Below are positions 52,226 to 61,718 of a DNA stretch of 64,000 nucleotides, one piece after another. The notes under the pieces were generated by a model. That model was not told where the DNA came from and searched no databases. It was given only the letters and a program-made list of their open reading frames with translations. Origin of the DNA: Streptomyces polyasparticus (GTDB taxonomy: Bacteria > Actinomycetota > Actinomycetes > Streptomycetales > Streptomycetaceae); contig NZ_JACTVJ010000024.1 in assembly GCF_014493765.1 (NCBI RefSeq), forward strand, positions 1-64,000, given 5' to 3'. Within the stretch, counting starts at the first letter, position 1. Each line of letters starts with the position of its first letter. A program made the translations under genes and the position numbers.

Positions 52226-54298
52226 ATGGCCCGCTTCTCTGTTGTCGTACCCGCCTATCGAGTCCAGGGCTACCTGCGCGAATGCCTGGAATCCGTCCTG
52301 GAGCAGTCCTTTCGCGATCTCGAACTGATCGTCGTCGACGACTGTTCGCCGGATGCCTCGGCCGCCATCGCCGGCGAGTATGCGGAACGTGATCCACGCG
52401 TCCGGATCGTCCGGCTCGAACGGCACGGCGGCACCGGCGCCGCGCGCAACGCGGGGGCCGAGCACGCCGAGGGCGAGTTCCTGCTCTTCCTCGACGGCGA
52501 CGATCTGCTGCTTCCTGGCGCCCTCGACGCGATCGACGACGCCCTGGACGTGATGGCCGATGTGCTGCTCTTCGGTCACGACCGGGTCGACTGGTGGGAG
52601 ACGGTACGGCCGGGCGGCGACCGGCTCGCCGAGGGCGCGGATCCGCTGGCGGTGACTCCCGCGGCCTGGAACCGCGTGATCCGCCGCTCCTTCTGGGTGA
52701 CCCACGCGCTGCGCTTCGACGACGGCCCGTACGAGGACGTGATCCCCGTGCACCGCGCCACGCTCCTGGCGGGCGAACGCCTGCGCTTGCTCGACCGCAT
52801 CTGTGTGCGCTGGCGCCTGCGCCGCGGCGGCAGCCACTCCACCACGCCGGGCCGCGCCCATTTCGCGATCACCGACCGGTACGAGCGGCTCCTGGGCTCC
52901 CCGTACGGGCCGCGCCTCTTCCCGTACGCCATGGAGCACTTGCTCGCCGTCCTGGCCGACCCGGGCCGGATCCGGCCCGGCGACCGCGCCGACTTCTTCC
53001 GCGCCGCGGCCCGTCTGCACCGCACCTACCGCTCGGCCGGGCACGAACCGTCCGGGGACGCCCAGCGGGCGCTCGCCGCCGGCTCGTACACCGCGTTCGA
53101 GACGCTGCGTACGGCCAACGGGCGGGTGCGGGCGGCCCGTTCGGCGATGGCGCGGCACAAGAAGCGGCTGCGCGCACGGGTGATGAAGCTGGCCTACCGC
53201 GCCGACCGCCGCCGCGCACTCGACCCGCACCTCGCCGTCTACAGCGCGTACTGGAACCGCGGCCCGGCCTGCAACCCCCTGGCGATCTACGAGAAGGCCC
53301 GCGAACTCGCCCCGCACATCAAGGGCGTCTGGGTGGTCAGCAGCCGCCACCGCGACAAGGTGCCCACCGGCGTCCCGTATGTGATCGAGGGCTCGCGCCG
53401 CTACTGGCAGACGATGGCCCGGGCCACGTACCTGATCAACAACGCGTCCTTCCCCGGCGGCTTCGTCAAGCGCCCCGGCCAGGTCTACCTGCAGACCCAC
53501 CACGGCACCCCGCTCAAGAAGATGGGCCTCGACCAGCGCCGCTACCCGGCGGGCACGCACGGCATCAGCTTCCAGAAGGTGCTCGACCACACCGACCAGT
53601 GGGACTACAGCCTCTCCGCCAACCCGCACTCCACGGAGATCTGGGAGCGGGTCTACCCCTCCGCGTACCAGGCCCTGGAGCTGGGCTATCCGCGCAATGA
53701 CGTCTACTTCACGTCGACCGCGCACGACCTGGCGCGGATCCGCACCTCGCTCGGCATCGAGCCCGGCCGCAAGGTTCTCCTTTACGCGCCGACCCACCGC
53801 GACTACCAGAAGGGCTTCCTGCCTCGCCTCGACCTGCTCCGCCTAGTGCGCGCGCTCGGCCCCTCGTACGTGGTCCTGGTCCGCGCCCACTACTTCTACG
53901 GTTCGTCGGCGGAGCTCGCCGCCCATCCGCAGATCCTCGACGTCACGGGCCATCCCCGGGTCGAGGACCTGTGCCTGGCCGCCGACGCGCTGATCACGGA
54001 CTACTCCTCGCTGATGTTCGACTACGCGTGCCTGGACCGCCCCGTCATCACCTATGCCCCCGACTGGCAGGCCTACCGGCTCGCCCGCGGCGCCTACTTC
54101 GACCTTCTGTCGGGGGCGGCGGGGGAGACCCCGGGCGCGGTGGCGCAGACCGAGGACGAGCTGATCGGGCTGCTGCGGGACGGCACCTGGGACACCGAGG
54201 AGACGACGAAACTGCGCGAGGCGTTCCGCGCGCGCTTCTGCCCGTACGAGGACGGGCGGGCCTCCGAGCGGGTGGTGCGGGCGGTGTTCGGGGTGTGA
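52226..54298 (+). CDS. GT2/CDP-glycerol glycerophosphotransferase fusion
   Basis: A 690-aa protein. The GT2 domain (about 1-220) has SVVVPAYRVQGYLRECLES, VVDDCSPDAS and the metal site LLFLDGDDLLLPGAL. A basic linker (about 285-330) leads to the TagF domain: QTHHGTPLKKMGLDQ near 425, YAPTHRDY, and ITDYSSLMFDYACLDRP near 591. It is closest to the 729-aa protein at 35714 but retains a full GT2 metal site. A good promoter lies immediately upstream. GTGAGGC precedes the ATG. Confidence 0.9.
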   Translation: MARFSVVVPAYRVQGYLRECLESVLEQSFRDLELIVVDDCSPDASAAIAGEYAERDPRVRIVRLERHGGTGAARNAGAEHAEGEFLLFLDGDDLLLPGALDAIDDALDVMADVLLFGHDRVDWWETVRPGGDRLAEGADPLAVTPAAWNRVIRRSFWVTHALRFDDGPYEDVIPVHRATLLAGERLRLLDRICVRWRLRRGGSHSTTPGRAHFAITDRYERLLGSPYGPRLFPYAMEHLLAVLADPGRIRPGDRADFFRAAARLHRTYRSAGHEPSGDAQRALAAGSYTAFETLRTANGRVRAARSAMARHKKRLRARVMKLAYRADRRRALDPHLAVYSAYWNRGPACNPLAIYEKARELAPHIKGVWVVSSRHRDKVPTGVPYVIEGSRRYWQTMARATYLINNASFPGGFVKRPGQVYLQTHHGTPLKKMGLDQRRYPAGTHGISFQKVLDHTDQWDYSLSANPHSTEIWERVYPSAYQALELGYPRNDVYFTSTAHDLARIRTSLGIEPGRKVLLYAPTHRDYQKGFLPRLDLLRLVRALGPSYVVLVRAHYFYGSSAELAAHPQILDVTGHPRVEDLCLAADALITDYSSLMFDYACLDRPVITYAPDWQAYRLARGAYFDLLSGAAGETPGAVAQTEDELIGLLRDGTWDTEETTKLREAFRARFCPYEDGRASERVVRAVFGV

Positions 54299-54451
54299 TC
54301 CCGGGGCGGTGGGGCCCGGTCAGGTCGTTTCATCGTATGCATCATCAATTGGGGTGGATCGGATGACAGCGGTCAAAACATCCGGTGCTCGGCGGCAGTT
54401 GAGAGCTCGCCAGTTTCCCAGCTCTCCTTGCTGCCGAATGGAGCCCAATCC

Positions 54452-55564
54452 ATGAGCGGGTCAGCCCCAGCCGTTCCGGCCGCCCGGCCGGTGATCGGTG
54501 AAGCCGAGATCGAAGCCGCCGTACGGGTGCTGCGCAGCGGGCGGGTCGTCCAGGGGCCCGAAGTGGCCGCCTTCGAGGAGGAGTTCGGCGAGCAGCTCGT
54601 GGACGGGCTGCACTGCGTCGCCGTGAACTCCGGGACCTCCGCGCTCCAGCTGAGCCTGATGGCACTCGGCATCGGCCGCGGCGACGAGGTCGTGGTGCCG
54701 TCGTTCTCCTTCGCGGCCAGCGCCAACGCCGTACGCCTGGTCGGCGCCGAACCCGTCTTCGCGGACATCGACCCCGTCACGTACTGCCTGGACCCGAGCG
54801 CCGCGGCCGCCGTGATCGGCCCGCGCACCGTGGCCGTGATGCCGGTCCATCTCTACGGCCACCCCGCCGACATGGACCGGATCATGAAGCTCGCCGGGCG
54901 GCACAACCTCGCCATCGTCGAGGACGCCTGCCAGGCGCACGGCGCGCTCCTGCACGGCCGGCCCGTCGGCGGCTTCGGCAGCGCGGCGGCCTTCAGCTTC
55001 TATCCGACGAAGAACATGCATGCCCTGGAAGGCGGCATGATCGCCACCGACGACTCCGAACTCGCCCGCACCCTGCGCCTGTTGCGCAACCAGGGCATGG
55101 AGGAGCGCTACGCCAACGAGATCGTCGGCGCCAACATGCGGATGACGGACGTGGCCGCGGCGATCGGGCGTGTGCAGCTCGGGCAGCTGCCCGAGTGGAC
55201 CGAGCGGCGCCGGGCGAACGCCAAGACCCTCGACTCGCTCCTGGAATCCGTAGGAACCCCGCAGGCCGGGGACGGTGTCCAGCACGTGTACCACCAGTAC
55301 ACGGTGCGGGTCCCGGGCGGGCACCGGGATGCGCTGGCCGACGCGCTGCGGGAGCGCGGCATCGGCTGCGCCGTCTACTACCCGACGCCGATCCACCGGC
55401 TGCGCCCGTACAACGACCCGGCGCGCCCGCCGCTGCCCGAGACGGACCGGGCGTGCGAGGCGGTGCTCTCGCTGCCGGTCCATCCAGGGGTCGGCGAAGG
55501 CGAGTTGAGGCGGATCGCCGAGGCCGTGAACGAGGTCATGGCGGACCTGGAGGCGGACGCGTGA
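54452..55564 (+). CDS. DegT/DnrJ/EryC1 sugar aminotransferase
   Basis: A 370-aa PLP enzyme. The Schiff-base Lys187 is in FYPTKNMHALEGG, the cofactor Asp158 in IVEDACQAHG, and the sugar site NMRMTDVAAAIGRVQL is typical. It aminates a keto-sugar nucleotide. GGAG precedes ATG 54452 at 8 nt; a TTG further upstream is not used. GTGA overlap couples it to the Gfo/Idh/MocA gene; with the nucleotide-sugar dehydrogenase at 61719 it resembles the WbpB-WbpE-WbpA set for 2,3-diamino uronic acids. The sugar position is inferred. Confidence 0.9.
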   Translation: MSGSAPAVPAARPVIGEAEIEAAVRVLRSGRVVQGPEVAAFEEEFGEQLVDGLHCVAVNSGTSALQLSLMALGIGRGDEVVVPSFSFAASANAVRLVGAEPVFADIDPVTYCLDPSAAAAVIGPRTVAVMPVHLYGHPADMDRIMKLAGRHNLAIVEDACQAHGALLHGRPVGGFGSAAAFSFYPTKNMHALEGGMIATDDSELARTLRLLRNQGMEERYANEIVGANMRMTDVAAAIGRVQLGQLPEWTERRRANAKTLDSLLESVGTPQAGDGVQHVYHQYTVRVPGGHRDALADALRERGIGCAVYYPTPIHRLRPYNDPARPPLPETDRACEAVLSLPVHPGVGEGELRRIAEAVNEVMADLEADA

Positions 55565-56664
55565 GCCCGTTGCGTGCCGGCCTCGTCGGCCTGGGCGCCA
55601 TGGGCCGCAACCATGCCCGCGTCCTGTCCGGCCTGGACGGTGTCGAGCTGGCGGGCGTCATGGACCCGGCGGGCGATCCGCACGGCGCGGCCCGCGGGGC
55701 GCCCGTCGTCGCCGATCTTCCCGGACTGCTCGCCCTCGGGCTCGACTACGCCGTCGTCGCCTGCCCCACGGCCCTGCATGAGGAAATCGGGCTCGCGCTC
55801 GCCGCGCACGGGGTCCCCGCCCTGATCGAGAAGCCCCTCGCGCACACTCCGGCGGCGGCGCGCGGCCTCGTCGAGGCCTTCGAGCGGGCCGGACTCGTGG
55901 CCGGGGTCGGGCACATCGAGCGCTTCAACCCGGCGCTGCAGAACCTGCGCCGCCGCTTGGAGGCGGGCGAACTCGGCGAACTGTTCCAGGTCGTCACGCG
56001 CCGCCAGGGCCCCTTCCCGCACCGCATCGCCGACGTCGGCGTGGTCAAGGACCTCGCCACGCACGACATCGACCTCACGGCCTGGGTGACCGGACAGCCG
56101 TACGCGAGTGTGTCCGCCCGTACGCTCACCAAGTCCGGCCGTCCGCACGAGGACATGGTGACGGTCACGGGGGATCTCGCCGACGGCACGCTCGTCAGCC
56201 ATCTCGTCAACTGGCTCAGCCCGTTCAAGGAGCGCTTCGCCGCGGTGACGGGCGAGCGCGGCTGCTTCGTCGCGGACACCCTCACGGCGGACCTGACCTT
56301 CCACGCGAACGGCGCCGTCGCCACCGAGTGGGAGGCCATCGCCGCCTTCCGCGGCGTCAGCGAGGGCGACATGATCCGCTTCGCGGCGGCCAAGCGGGAG
56401 CCGCTGCTCGTGGAGCACGAGGCCTTCCGTGACGCGGTGGCCGGCAAGAGCGGTGTGGCCGGCAAGAGCGGTGCGGGCGGCGACTGCGGCACCGGGATCG
56501 TCACGCTGGCCGAGGGGCTGCGCACCGTCGAGGTCGCGGATGCGGTGCTCGCGGCGGCGCAGCGGTGCGCGACGGTGCGGTTGTCGGTGACGCAGCAGGC
56601 GGAGCACGCGGATCGGGCGGCGGCCGACGGGGCCAGGTCACTCGCCGGGGCGCGGCGCGCCTGA
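55561..56664 (+). CDS. Gfo/Idh/MocA family sugar oxidoreductase, WlbA/WbpB-like
   Basis: A 367-aa NAD(P)-dependent oxidoreductase. The Rossmann loop GLVGLGAMGRNHARVL is at 7-22, the catalytic Lys91 in EKPLAHTP, and GVGHIERFNPAL (about 115-126) is the block found in WlbA/WbpB, which oxidise UDP-GlcNAc-uronic acid at C3. HDIDL follows. Residues about 300-312 contain a short repeat AGKSG. GTG 55561 overlaps the aminotransferase stop as GTGA, so the pair should act in sequence: oxidise, then aminate. The assignment to C3 is inference. Confidence 0.88.
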   Translation: MSPLRAGLVGLGAMGRNHARVLSGLDGVELAGVMDPAGDPHGAARGAPVVADLPGLLALGLDYAVVACPTALHEEIGLALAAHGVPALIEKPLAHTPAAARGLVEAFERAGLVAGVGHIERFNPALQNLRRRLEAGELGELFQVVTRRQGPFPHRIADVGVVKDLATHDIDLTAWVTGQPYASVSARTLTKSGRPHEDMVTVTGDLADGTLVSHLVNWLSPFKERFAAVTGERGCFVADTLTADLTFHANGAVATEWEAIAAFRGVSEGDMIRFAAAKREPLLVEHEAFRDAVAGKSGVAGKSGAGGDCGTGIVTLAEGLRTVEVADAVLAAAQRCATVRLSVTQQAEHADRAAADGARSLAGARRA

Positions 56665-56673
56665 CTCAGAGGC

Positions 56674-58011
56674 TCAGCGCACACTCAACGGGGCGGACGC
56701 AGAGCGCTGTTCCTGGACCGGCACCTGCGAAGGCGTGGCACGGGCGGCCCAGGCCGCGGGCAGCAGCGGCAGCCCGAGGACGACCGGCAGCCACATCAGG
56801 GCACCGAGCCGGTCCGCCTCCGACAGGAGGGGATGCCCGGCCACCTGCGCCACCCCGACGAGGGCGCAGGCCGCCGCCGGGACCGCCAGGGACGGTGCCC
56901 GGCGCAGGAGTGCCCAGGAGGCGAGTGCGGTCAGCGCCAGGAAGTAGGGGCGGGCCGCCTGCTCGCCCCACCAGTGCCGCCACAGCTCGACGTTCAGGTC
57001 CCACAGCCGGGCCCACGGGTCCGGCACCGGCGGCCGCCGGAAGTGCACCGTGAAGGTGTCCTGCAAGGTGATCTCCGCAGTCGGGAGCCGCAGCACCGCG
57101 ATGGCGGCGGCCATCGCCACGGCCGCCGCGCCGGTGACCGCGGCTGCGTGCCAGGCTCCTGCTGTCCCTGTGGTCTCCGTTGTCCCTGCGGTGCCTGTCG
57201 CCCTCCTCCTGCGCCTGCGGACTGCGGTAGCCGCCGCGGCCACGGCCAGCGCCCCCGCGAGCAGCAGCGCGCTGGAGTACCGCAGCAGGAAGCAGCCGCC
57301 GAGTGCCAGGCCGATGACCGCGGCGCTCGTGGCCCGCGCGCCCTGCCCGCGGACAAGACGGACCACCCCCCACAGCGCACCCAGTACGCACGCGAGCACG
57401 GGACCCTCCGTGAGCGGCTGCACGGCCCACCAGCCCAACGGGCTTGCGGCCAGCGCGACTTGACCGGCGACTGGGGCCCGGCGCCCGGCGCCCGCTGCGC
57501 GCAGCACCGGATACACCAGAAGCACGCACGCCGCGGCGATGAGCAGCGCGCACGCCCGCAGTCCGGCGCCGAGCCCGAAGACCCCCACGAACGGGGCGAG
57601 CAGCCACGGATAACCCCACCGCGAGGCGAAGATCGACTGGTAGCGGTGATCGTCGGTGGTGATGTCCCGCGCCCCCGCGTACCGCTGCAGGCACTCCTGC
57701 TCCTGCGTCCCGCGCACCGTCCCGGGGTCCGGCGGCACAGGGGACAGGCGTGCCTCGCGGGCGGCCACGTCCGCCTGCGCCGCGCACAGCAGTGCCACGA
57801 CGTCATGTTGGGCGGTGGCGCGGTCGATGCCGAGATGCTGCTCCGCGGCGCGCGCGTAGCGGGTGGTGTCACGCCAGACGGTCGGGGGTGTGGCCACGGT
57901 CAGGTGCAGCAGCACGAACACGAGCGGCACGACGAAGGGGAGCGCGAACCGGCGGGCCCCGAGGGACGGAGGGGCCAGGCGGCCGAGGAGAAAACCGCTG
58001 CGTGCCTTCAA
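56674..58011 (-). CDS. Polytopic membrane protein, putative glycosyltransferase
   Basis: A 445-aa protein with about nine to ten membrane helices. A loop after the first helix has TPPTVWRDTTRYARAAEQHL, an acidic position similar to GT-C enzymes. A basic low-complexity stretch with repeated GTAGTTETTGTAG lies near 270-285. It starts with TTG at 58011 after GGGGAG, an unusual start but the best supported. Its stop is 9 bp from the convergent oxidoreductase stop. It follows the GT4 gene by 12 bp, so it is in the same operon. Confidence 0.75.
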   Translation of the reverse strand: MKARSGFLLGRLAPPSLGARRFALPFVVPLVFVLLHLTVATPPTVWRDTTRYARAAEQHLGIDRATAQHDVVALLCAAQADVAAREARLSPVPPDPGTVRGTQEQECLQRYAGARDITTDDHRYQSIFASRWGYPWLLAPFVGVFGLGAGLRACALLIAAACVLLVYPVLRAAGAGRRAPVAGQVALAASPLGWWAVQPLTEGPVLACVLGALWGVVRLVRGQGARATSAAVIGLALGGCFLLRYSSALLLAGALAVAAAATAVRRRRRRATGTAGTTETTGTAGAWHAAAVTGAAAVAMAAAIAVLRLPTAEITLQDTFTVHFRRPPVPDPWARLWDLNVELWRHWWGEQAARPYFLALTALASWALLRRAPSLAVPAAACALVGVAQVAGHPLLSEADRLGALMWLPVVLGLPLLPAAWAARATPSQVPVQEQRSASAPLSVR

Positions 58012-58023
58012 GACCCGTCTCCC

Positions 58024-60168
58024 CTACGAGAGTTGCCCGCCGCGCAGCAGCGCGGCGTCGAAATCCTTCCACACCACCGACCAGTCCCAGGTGGACAGCG
58101 CATGCTTGGCCGCCGCGGCGCCCGCCGCCTGCCAGCGGTCGACGTCCGAGGTCAGCCGCAGGATCCGCTCGGCCGCGGCATCCGGATCGGGGACCACCCA
58201 CTCCTCGGGGTACACCGTCCGCGCGCCGTTGACGCCGCCCGCCGCGAACGGCCAGTCCCGCACCACGGGCACGGCACCGCTCGCCGCGCCTTCGAGGACG
58301 GCGAGATGACAGCCCTCCCGTACAGAGGAGGAGAGGATCACTCCGATGTCGGTGAGCGCCGCGGGCACGTCGTCGGTCTGCCCCCTGCGTTCCACGGCAC
58401 CGGCCCGCTCCAGGGGCGCGAGGCGCTCCTCCAGGGCGGCGCGGTAGTTCCGGGCCGCGCCGCTCGTCAGCGGGCTCATCGGATCGCCGACGAGCAGCAG
58501 CCGGTAGCGCTCGTCGTGCGCCCGTACGCGATCGAGGACGTCCAGGGCCCACAGCGGGTCCTTGGCGATCTGGACCAGACCGACGAGGCCCAGCGTGAAG
58601 CGGGCGTCCGGCGACTTGGGGCGCTCGAAGGACGACAGGTCCGCGGCGTTGTGCATCAGGCGCATCCGGGGCGCGGACGGTCCGGCGAGCTGAGGCACGT
58701 ACGCGGTGCACAGATCGCGTACGTGCGCGGCGACGAAGAGCAGCTCGTCGACGCGGGAGAAGTCGGCGAGCAGCGGCCACTGCGTGAACGCCTCGTAGCT
58801 GTGCAGCCGCACCACGATGCGCGTCGTGCCCGGGTCGATCGTCGTCAGCATCGCCACCGGGCCCGTGCACCAGTCCACGAACACGGTGTCCGCCCAGTCC
58901 AGATACGGACGCAGGTGCTTCTCGGTGTGCTCGCGGTACCACGTACGGGCGTCGAGCCGGTCGGCGATGATCCGCCAGTGCGAACGCGCCAGCCGGGCCA
59001 GCTCCTTGTGCTCGGCGACATCGAGGAAGCGCAGCTCCACATCGGGCCGGTCCGCGTAGTGGCGCAGGACCAGACCGAGGAAGTTGGCGTTGCCGTTGGT
59101 GAGGACGAGCAGGCGTACGGGACGGTCGGCGGGCGGCGGCGCGGCCTGCTGTGCCCGGCCGCGCGCGGTGCCGGTCACCGCCTGGAACGTACGGCAGTCG
59201 CGCAGGCGGCGCGTGTACGCGGCGGGGTCCTCGGCCAGCGGCGAGGTCAACTGGTCGATGTGCACGGACCGGTGGAAGGCCAGCGGCAGGGCGTGGTGCA
59301 GCGCGGTCGCCGCCTCCACGCGGTCGCCATCGGCGAGGCGGCGGTCGGCCAGACCGAGCCAGGCGGTGACGGCCTCGTCCAGGGCGCGGGGCGGCCGGCC
59401 GGTGGGGAGGTCCGCGAAGGCCGACTCCCGCAGGAGCGCGGCGCGCAGTTCGGGAGCGGCCGTCCGCCGGGCCGCACCGAGCAGGGTGAGGGCCGCGCCG
59501 CCGGGCCGTCCCGCCCAGGTCATCCCCTCGGCCGCCGACCGCGCGAGCGGCGCCCGCCACCGCGCGGGCAGCCCGGGCAGCGCCACGGCCGTACGCCAGG
59601 CGCGGGCGCCCGCGGGGTGGCGCATGATCCGCCGTACGGTGGCCGCGCGCACCAGGGTGCCGGGCAGCCGGCGTACGGCGCGGCGCAGGTCGCCGGCGAG
59701 CAGCGCGGGGGACGGCAGCGTCCGGCGCAGACGGCCCGCACCGGAGGCGGCCGCGCCCGTACGCATCGCCTGGACGGCCGGTGCGAGTCCGTGGACCGCG
59801 CCCGCCGCCCGGTGGCGCCGGGCCAGCCGCCACACCGTGTACACCGCGTCGGCGTCGAGGGCCACGAGGAGCCGCGCCTCGCGCGCGAGGGCACGGAATG
59901 CCCGGTCGTGCGCGGCGCGCAGCCACAACTGCTCGCCGGGACCCCGGCGTTCGGCCTCCCGGCGCACCACGGAGGAGCGGCCGTGGAAGCCGCGCGGCAG
60001 CTGGTGCAGGGCGTCGCAGCCCGTCCGCTCCAGCGCGGCCCGGTCCTCGTCCAGGTCGAAGGCGGCCGCGAGCCGTACGGTCGCGCCCCGCTCCTTGAGG
60101 GCGCCCACCGCATCGGTGAGCACGGCGAGCCCGGGGCGCTGCGCGGCGATGAGCAGGATGTCGGTCAC
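58024..60168 (-). CDS. GT4-type glycosyltransferase with N-terminal extension
   Basis: A 714-aa protein. The C-terminal region (about 310-714) is a GT-B glycosyltransferase: LVLTNGNANFLGLVLRHY near 335, then FTLGLVGLVQIAKDPLWAL and the donor-binding SSSVREGCHLAVLEGAASGAVPVV with the EGxxxxxLEGA pattern of GT4. The first 300 residues start with a Rossmann-like ILLIAAQRPGLAVLTDA and are otherwise Arg/Ala-rich helix; their role is unknown. GTG 60168 overlaps the upstream GT4 stop as GTGA. Probably polymer backbone or side-chain transfer. Confidence 0.8.
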   Translation of the reverse strand: MTDILLIAAQRPGLAVLTDAVGALKERGATVRLAAAFDLDEDRAALERTGCDALHQLPRGFHGRSSVVRREAERRGPGEQLWLRAAHDRAFRALAREARLLVALDADAVYTVWRLARRHRAAGAVHGLAPAVQAMRTGAAASGAGRLRRTLPSPALLAGDLRRAVRRLPGTLVRAATVRRIMRHPAGARAWRTAVALPGLPARWRAPLARSAAEGMTWAGRPGGAALTLLGAARRTAAPELRAALLRESAFADLPTGRPPRALDEAVTAWLGLADRRLADGDRVEAATALHHALPLAFHRSVHIDQLTSPLAEDPAAYTRRLRDCRTFQAVTGTARGRAQQAAPPPADRPVRLLVLTNGNANFLGLVLRHYADRPDVELRFLDVAEHKELARLARSHWRIIADRLDARTWYREHTEKHLRPYLDWADTVFVDWCTGPVAMLTTIDPGTTRIVVRLHSYEAFTQWPLLADFSRVDELLFVAAHVRDLCTAYVPQLAGPSAPRMRLMHNAADLSSFERPKSPDARFTLGLVGLVQIAKDPLWALDVLDRVRAHDERYRLLLVGDPMSPLTSGAARNYRAALEERLAPLERAGAVERRGQTDDVPAALTDIGVILSSSVREGCHLAVLEGAASGAVPVVRDWPFAAGGVNGARTVYPEEWVVPDPDAAAERILRLTSDVDRWQAAGAAAAKHALSTWDWSVVWKDFDAALLRGGQLS

Positions 60169-61535
60169 GGTGTGTGCCCTCCGGCGAGCAGGGGCGTGCG
60201 GTCCATGCGTGCGGTGAGATCGCGGGCGCCCGCGGCGAGCAGCGCCGAGCGCGCGTACCGCCGCGCGTGGGCCTGCGCGGCGAGCCGTTCGGCGGGTCCC
60301 GACGCGACGGCGAGCCGGGCCGCGTGCGCGAACGCCGCCGCGAGACCGTCCCGGTCGAGGCCGCAGGCCCCGGTCCACAGAGGGTGCCCGGCGAGGACGC
60401 GGGAGGCGTCGTGGTCGACGGCGTGCGCGGAGACGATCGGCAGTCCGGCCGCCGCGTACTCGTAGACCTTTCCCGAGGTCATGTAGCGGCCGCCGAGCAC
60501 GAGCAGGACCAGCGCGTCCCACCGGGCGTACACACCGGCCACCTCCGCCTTGTGCACCGGACCGCCGAAGTGCACTCCGGCGTCCTCGTACCGGCGCAGC
60601 AGCTCGACCTTGGGGCCGCCGCCCCGGTCGGCGCCGAACCCGCTGTGCCCGCGCACCTCGAAGCGCGCGTCCGCGAGCAGCGGTTCGGTGCTCCGGGCCA
60701 GGCGCCAGGCGTCGAGCAGCGCGCGCCACTCGCCGGCGGTGGAGCTGAGCATGCCGAGATAACCGAAGGTGAGCGGGGCTTTCGCGGCCCCGCGTCCGGT
60801 CACGTCGGGTGTGCTGTCGGCGTCGTAGCCGTTGCGCACGACCGTCACGCGGTCGGCCAGGTGCGGATAGCGCGTGCGGTAGTGCTCGGCGATGGGGTCG
60901 TTGACCACCCAGAGGGACAGCGCCTCGTCGAGGACCTTGCGCTCCCAGCGCCCCTCGGGACTGTCCGGGCCGAACGCCGTCCTGCTGCGGACGACGTCCA
61001 CGGACCAGCCGTCGCGGAAGTCGACGGCGTACGGCACCCGGTGCTGCTGCCAGAGCGTCCAGGCCGCGCTGAGCGTCACGTACGGGGTGCAGGTCACCAG
61101 GGTCAGATCCACCGGCCGGGCGCGGTGCAGAGCGAGGACCGCGCGTTCGAGGGCCGGCCGCCAGCCGCCGAACACGGGCTCGGGGAACGACTCCTGGTTG
61201 CGGGCCCGCCACTTCTTGACCCAGCCCACGGGATCGGCGGCGCGCGCCTCGGGGAAACGGCGGATGTCCGTCTCCAAGTCGGCGCGGCGCAACGGGAGTT
61301 CCACGATGCGCACCCGGGGGTCGACACCGTCGAGCAGGCTCGGGTCGATGCCGGACTCCAGCTCCCAGGACTCCCGGGCGATGGTCACGACGGTGACGTC
61401 CCAGCCCGCGGCGCACATCTGGTTGGCCGTCTCGCGCAGCCGGTACGTGGAGCTCTTGGCCGCGGGAGGGAAGCCGATGGCGACATGGAGGAGATGGCGG
61501 CGGCCGCGGCCCGGCCCGTCCGAGGGTGCTGGCAT
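60165..61535 (-). CDS. GT4 glycosyltransferase
   Basis: A 456-aa GT-B enzyme. The N-terminal domain begins HVAIGFPPAAKSSTYRLRETA, typical of GT4 acceptor domains. PYAVDFRDGW and VVRNGYDAD mark the hinge, and GKVYEYAAAGLPIVSAH is the donor-binding site. It uses an NDP-sugar; the sugar is not predictable. The start is placed at ATG 61535; 8 nt upstream is TAGCGT, and no Shine-Dalgarno is visible. It heads a three-gene minus operon with 58024 and 56674. Confidence 0.86.
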   Translation of the reverse strand: MPAPSDGPGRGRRHLLHVAIGFPPAAKSSTYRLRETANQMCAAGWDVTVVTIARESWELESGIDPSLLDGVDPRVRIVELPLRRADLETDIRRFPEARAADPVGWVKKWRARNQESFPEPVFGGWRPALERAVLALHRARPVDLTLVTCTPYVTLSAAWTLWQQHRVPYAVDFRDGWSVDVVRSRTAFGPDSPEGRWERKVLDEALSLWVVNDPIAEHYRTRYPHLADRVTVVRNGYDADSTPDVTGRGAAKAPLTFGYLGMLSSTAGEWRALLDAWRLARSTEPLLADARFEVRGHSGFGADRGGGPKVELLRRYEDAGVHFGGPVHKAEVAGVYARWDALVLLVLGGRYMTSGKVYEYAAAGLPIVSAHAVDHDASRVLAGHPLWTGACGLDRDGLAAAFAHAARLAVASGPAERLAAQAHARRYARSALLAAGARDLTARMDRTPLLAGGHTP

Positions 61536-61718
61536 GGTGCGGGACGCTAGCACGAAGTGTCCGTGTATAGGCGAAAAAACTGCTGTTCATCCCATTTGTC
61601 GGACCTCCTGGGGGTGATCTGTGGTCACCCGGCGTTGCCGTGCGCCGAAGGGGCTCGTTGATGCTCCGTTCCGGCTTCTCGAAGCCCCGTTCCGGCCTCT
61701 CCCCGGAGGTAACTCCCC

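Noticed and set aside
56581-56589. TTGTCGGTG near the end of the Gfo/Idh/MocA gene as another damage promoter
   Set aside because: The 8-nt spacer leads to GGCGGA, not TAnnnT, and the site is inside a coding region.
58024-61590. A single 1188-codon minus-strand frame spanning the two GT4 genes
   Set aside because: The upper part is a different frame of the GT4 gene at 60165-61535. GTGA coupling at 60165-60168 supports two genes, so this is not a fusion.
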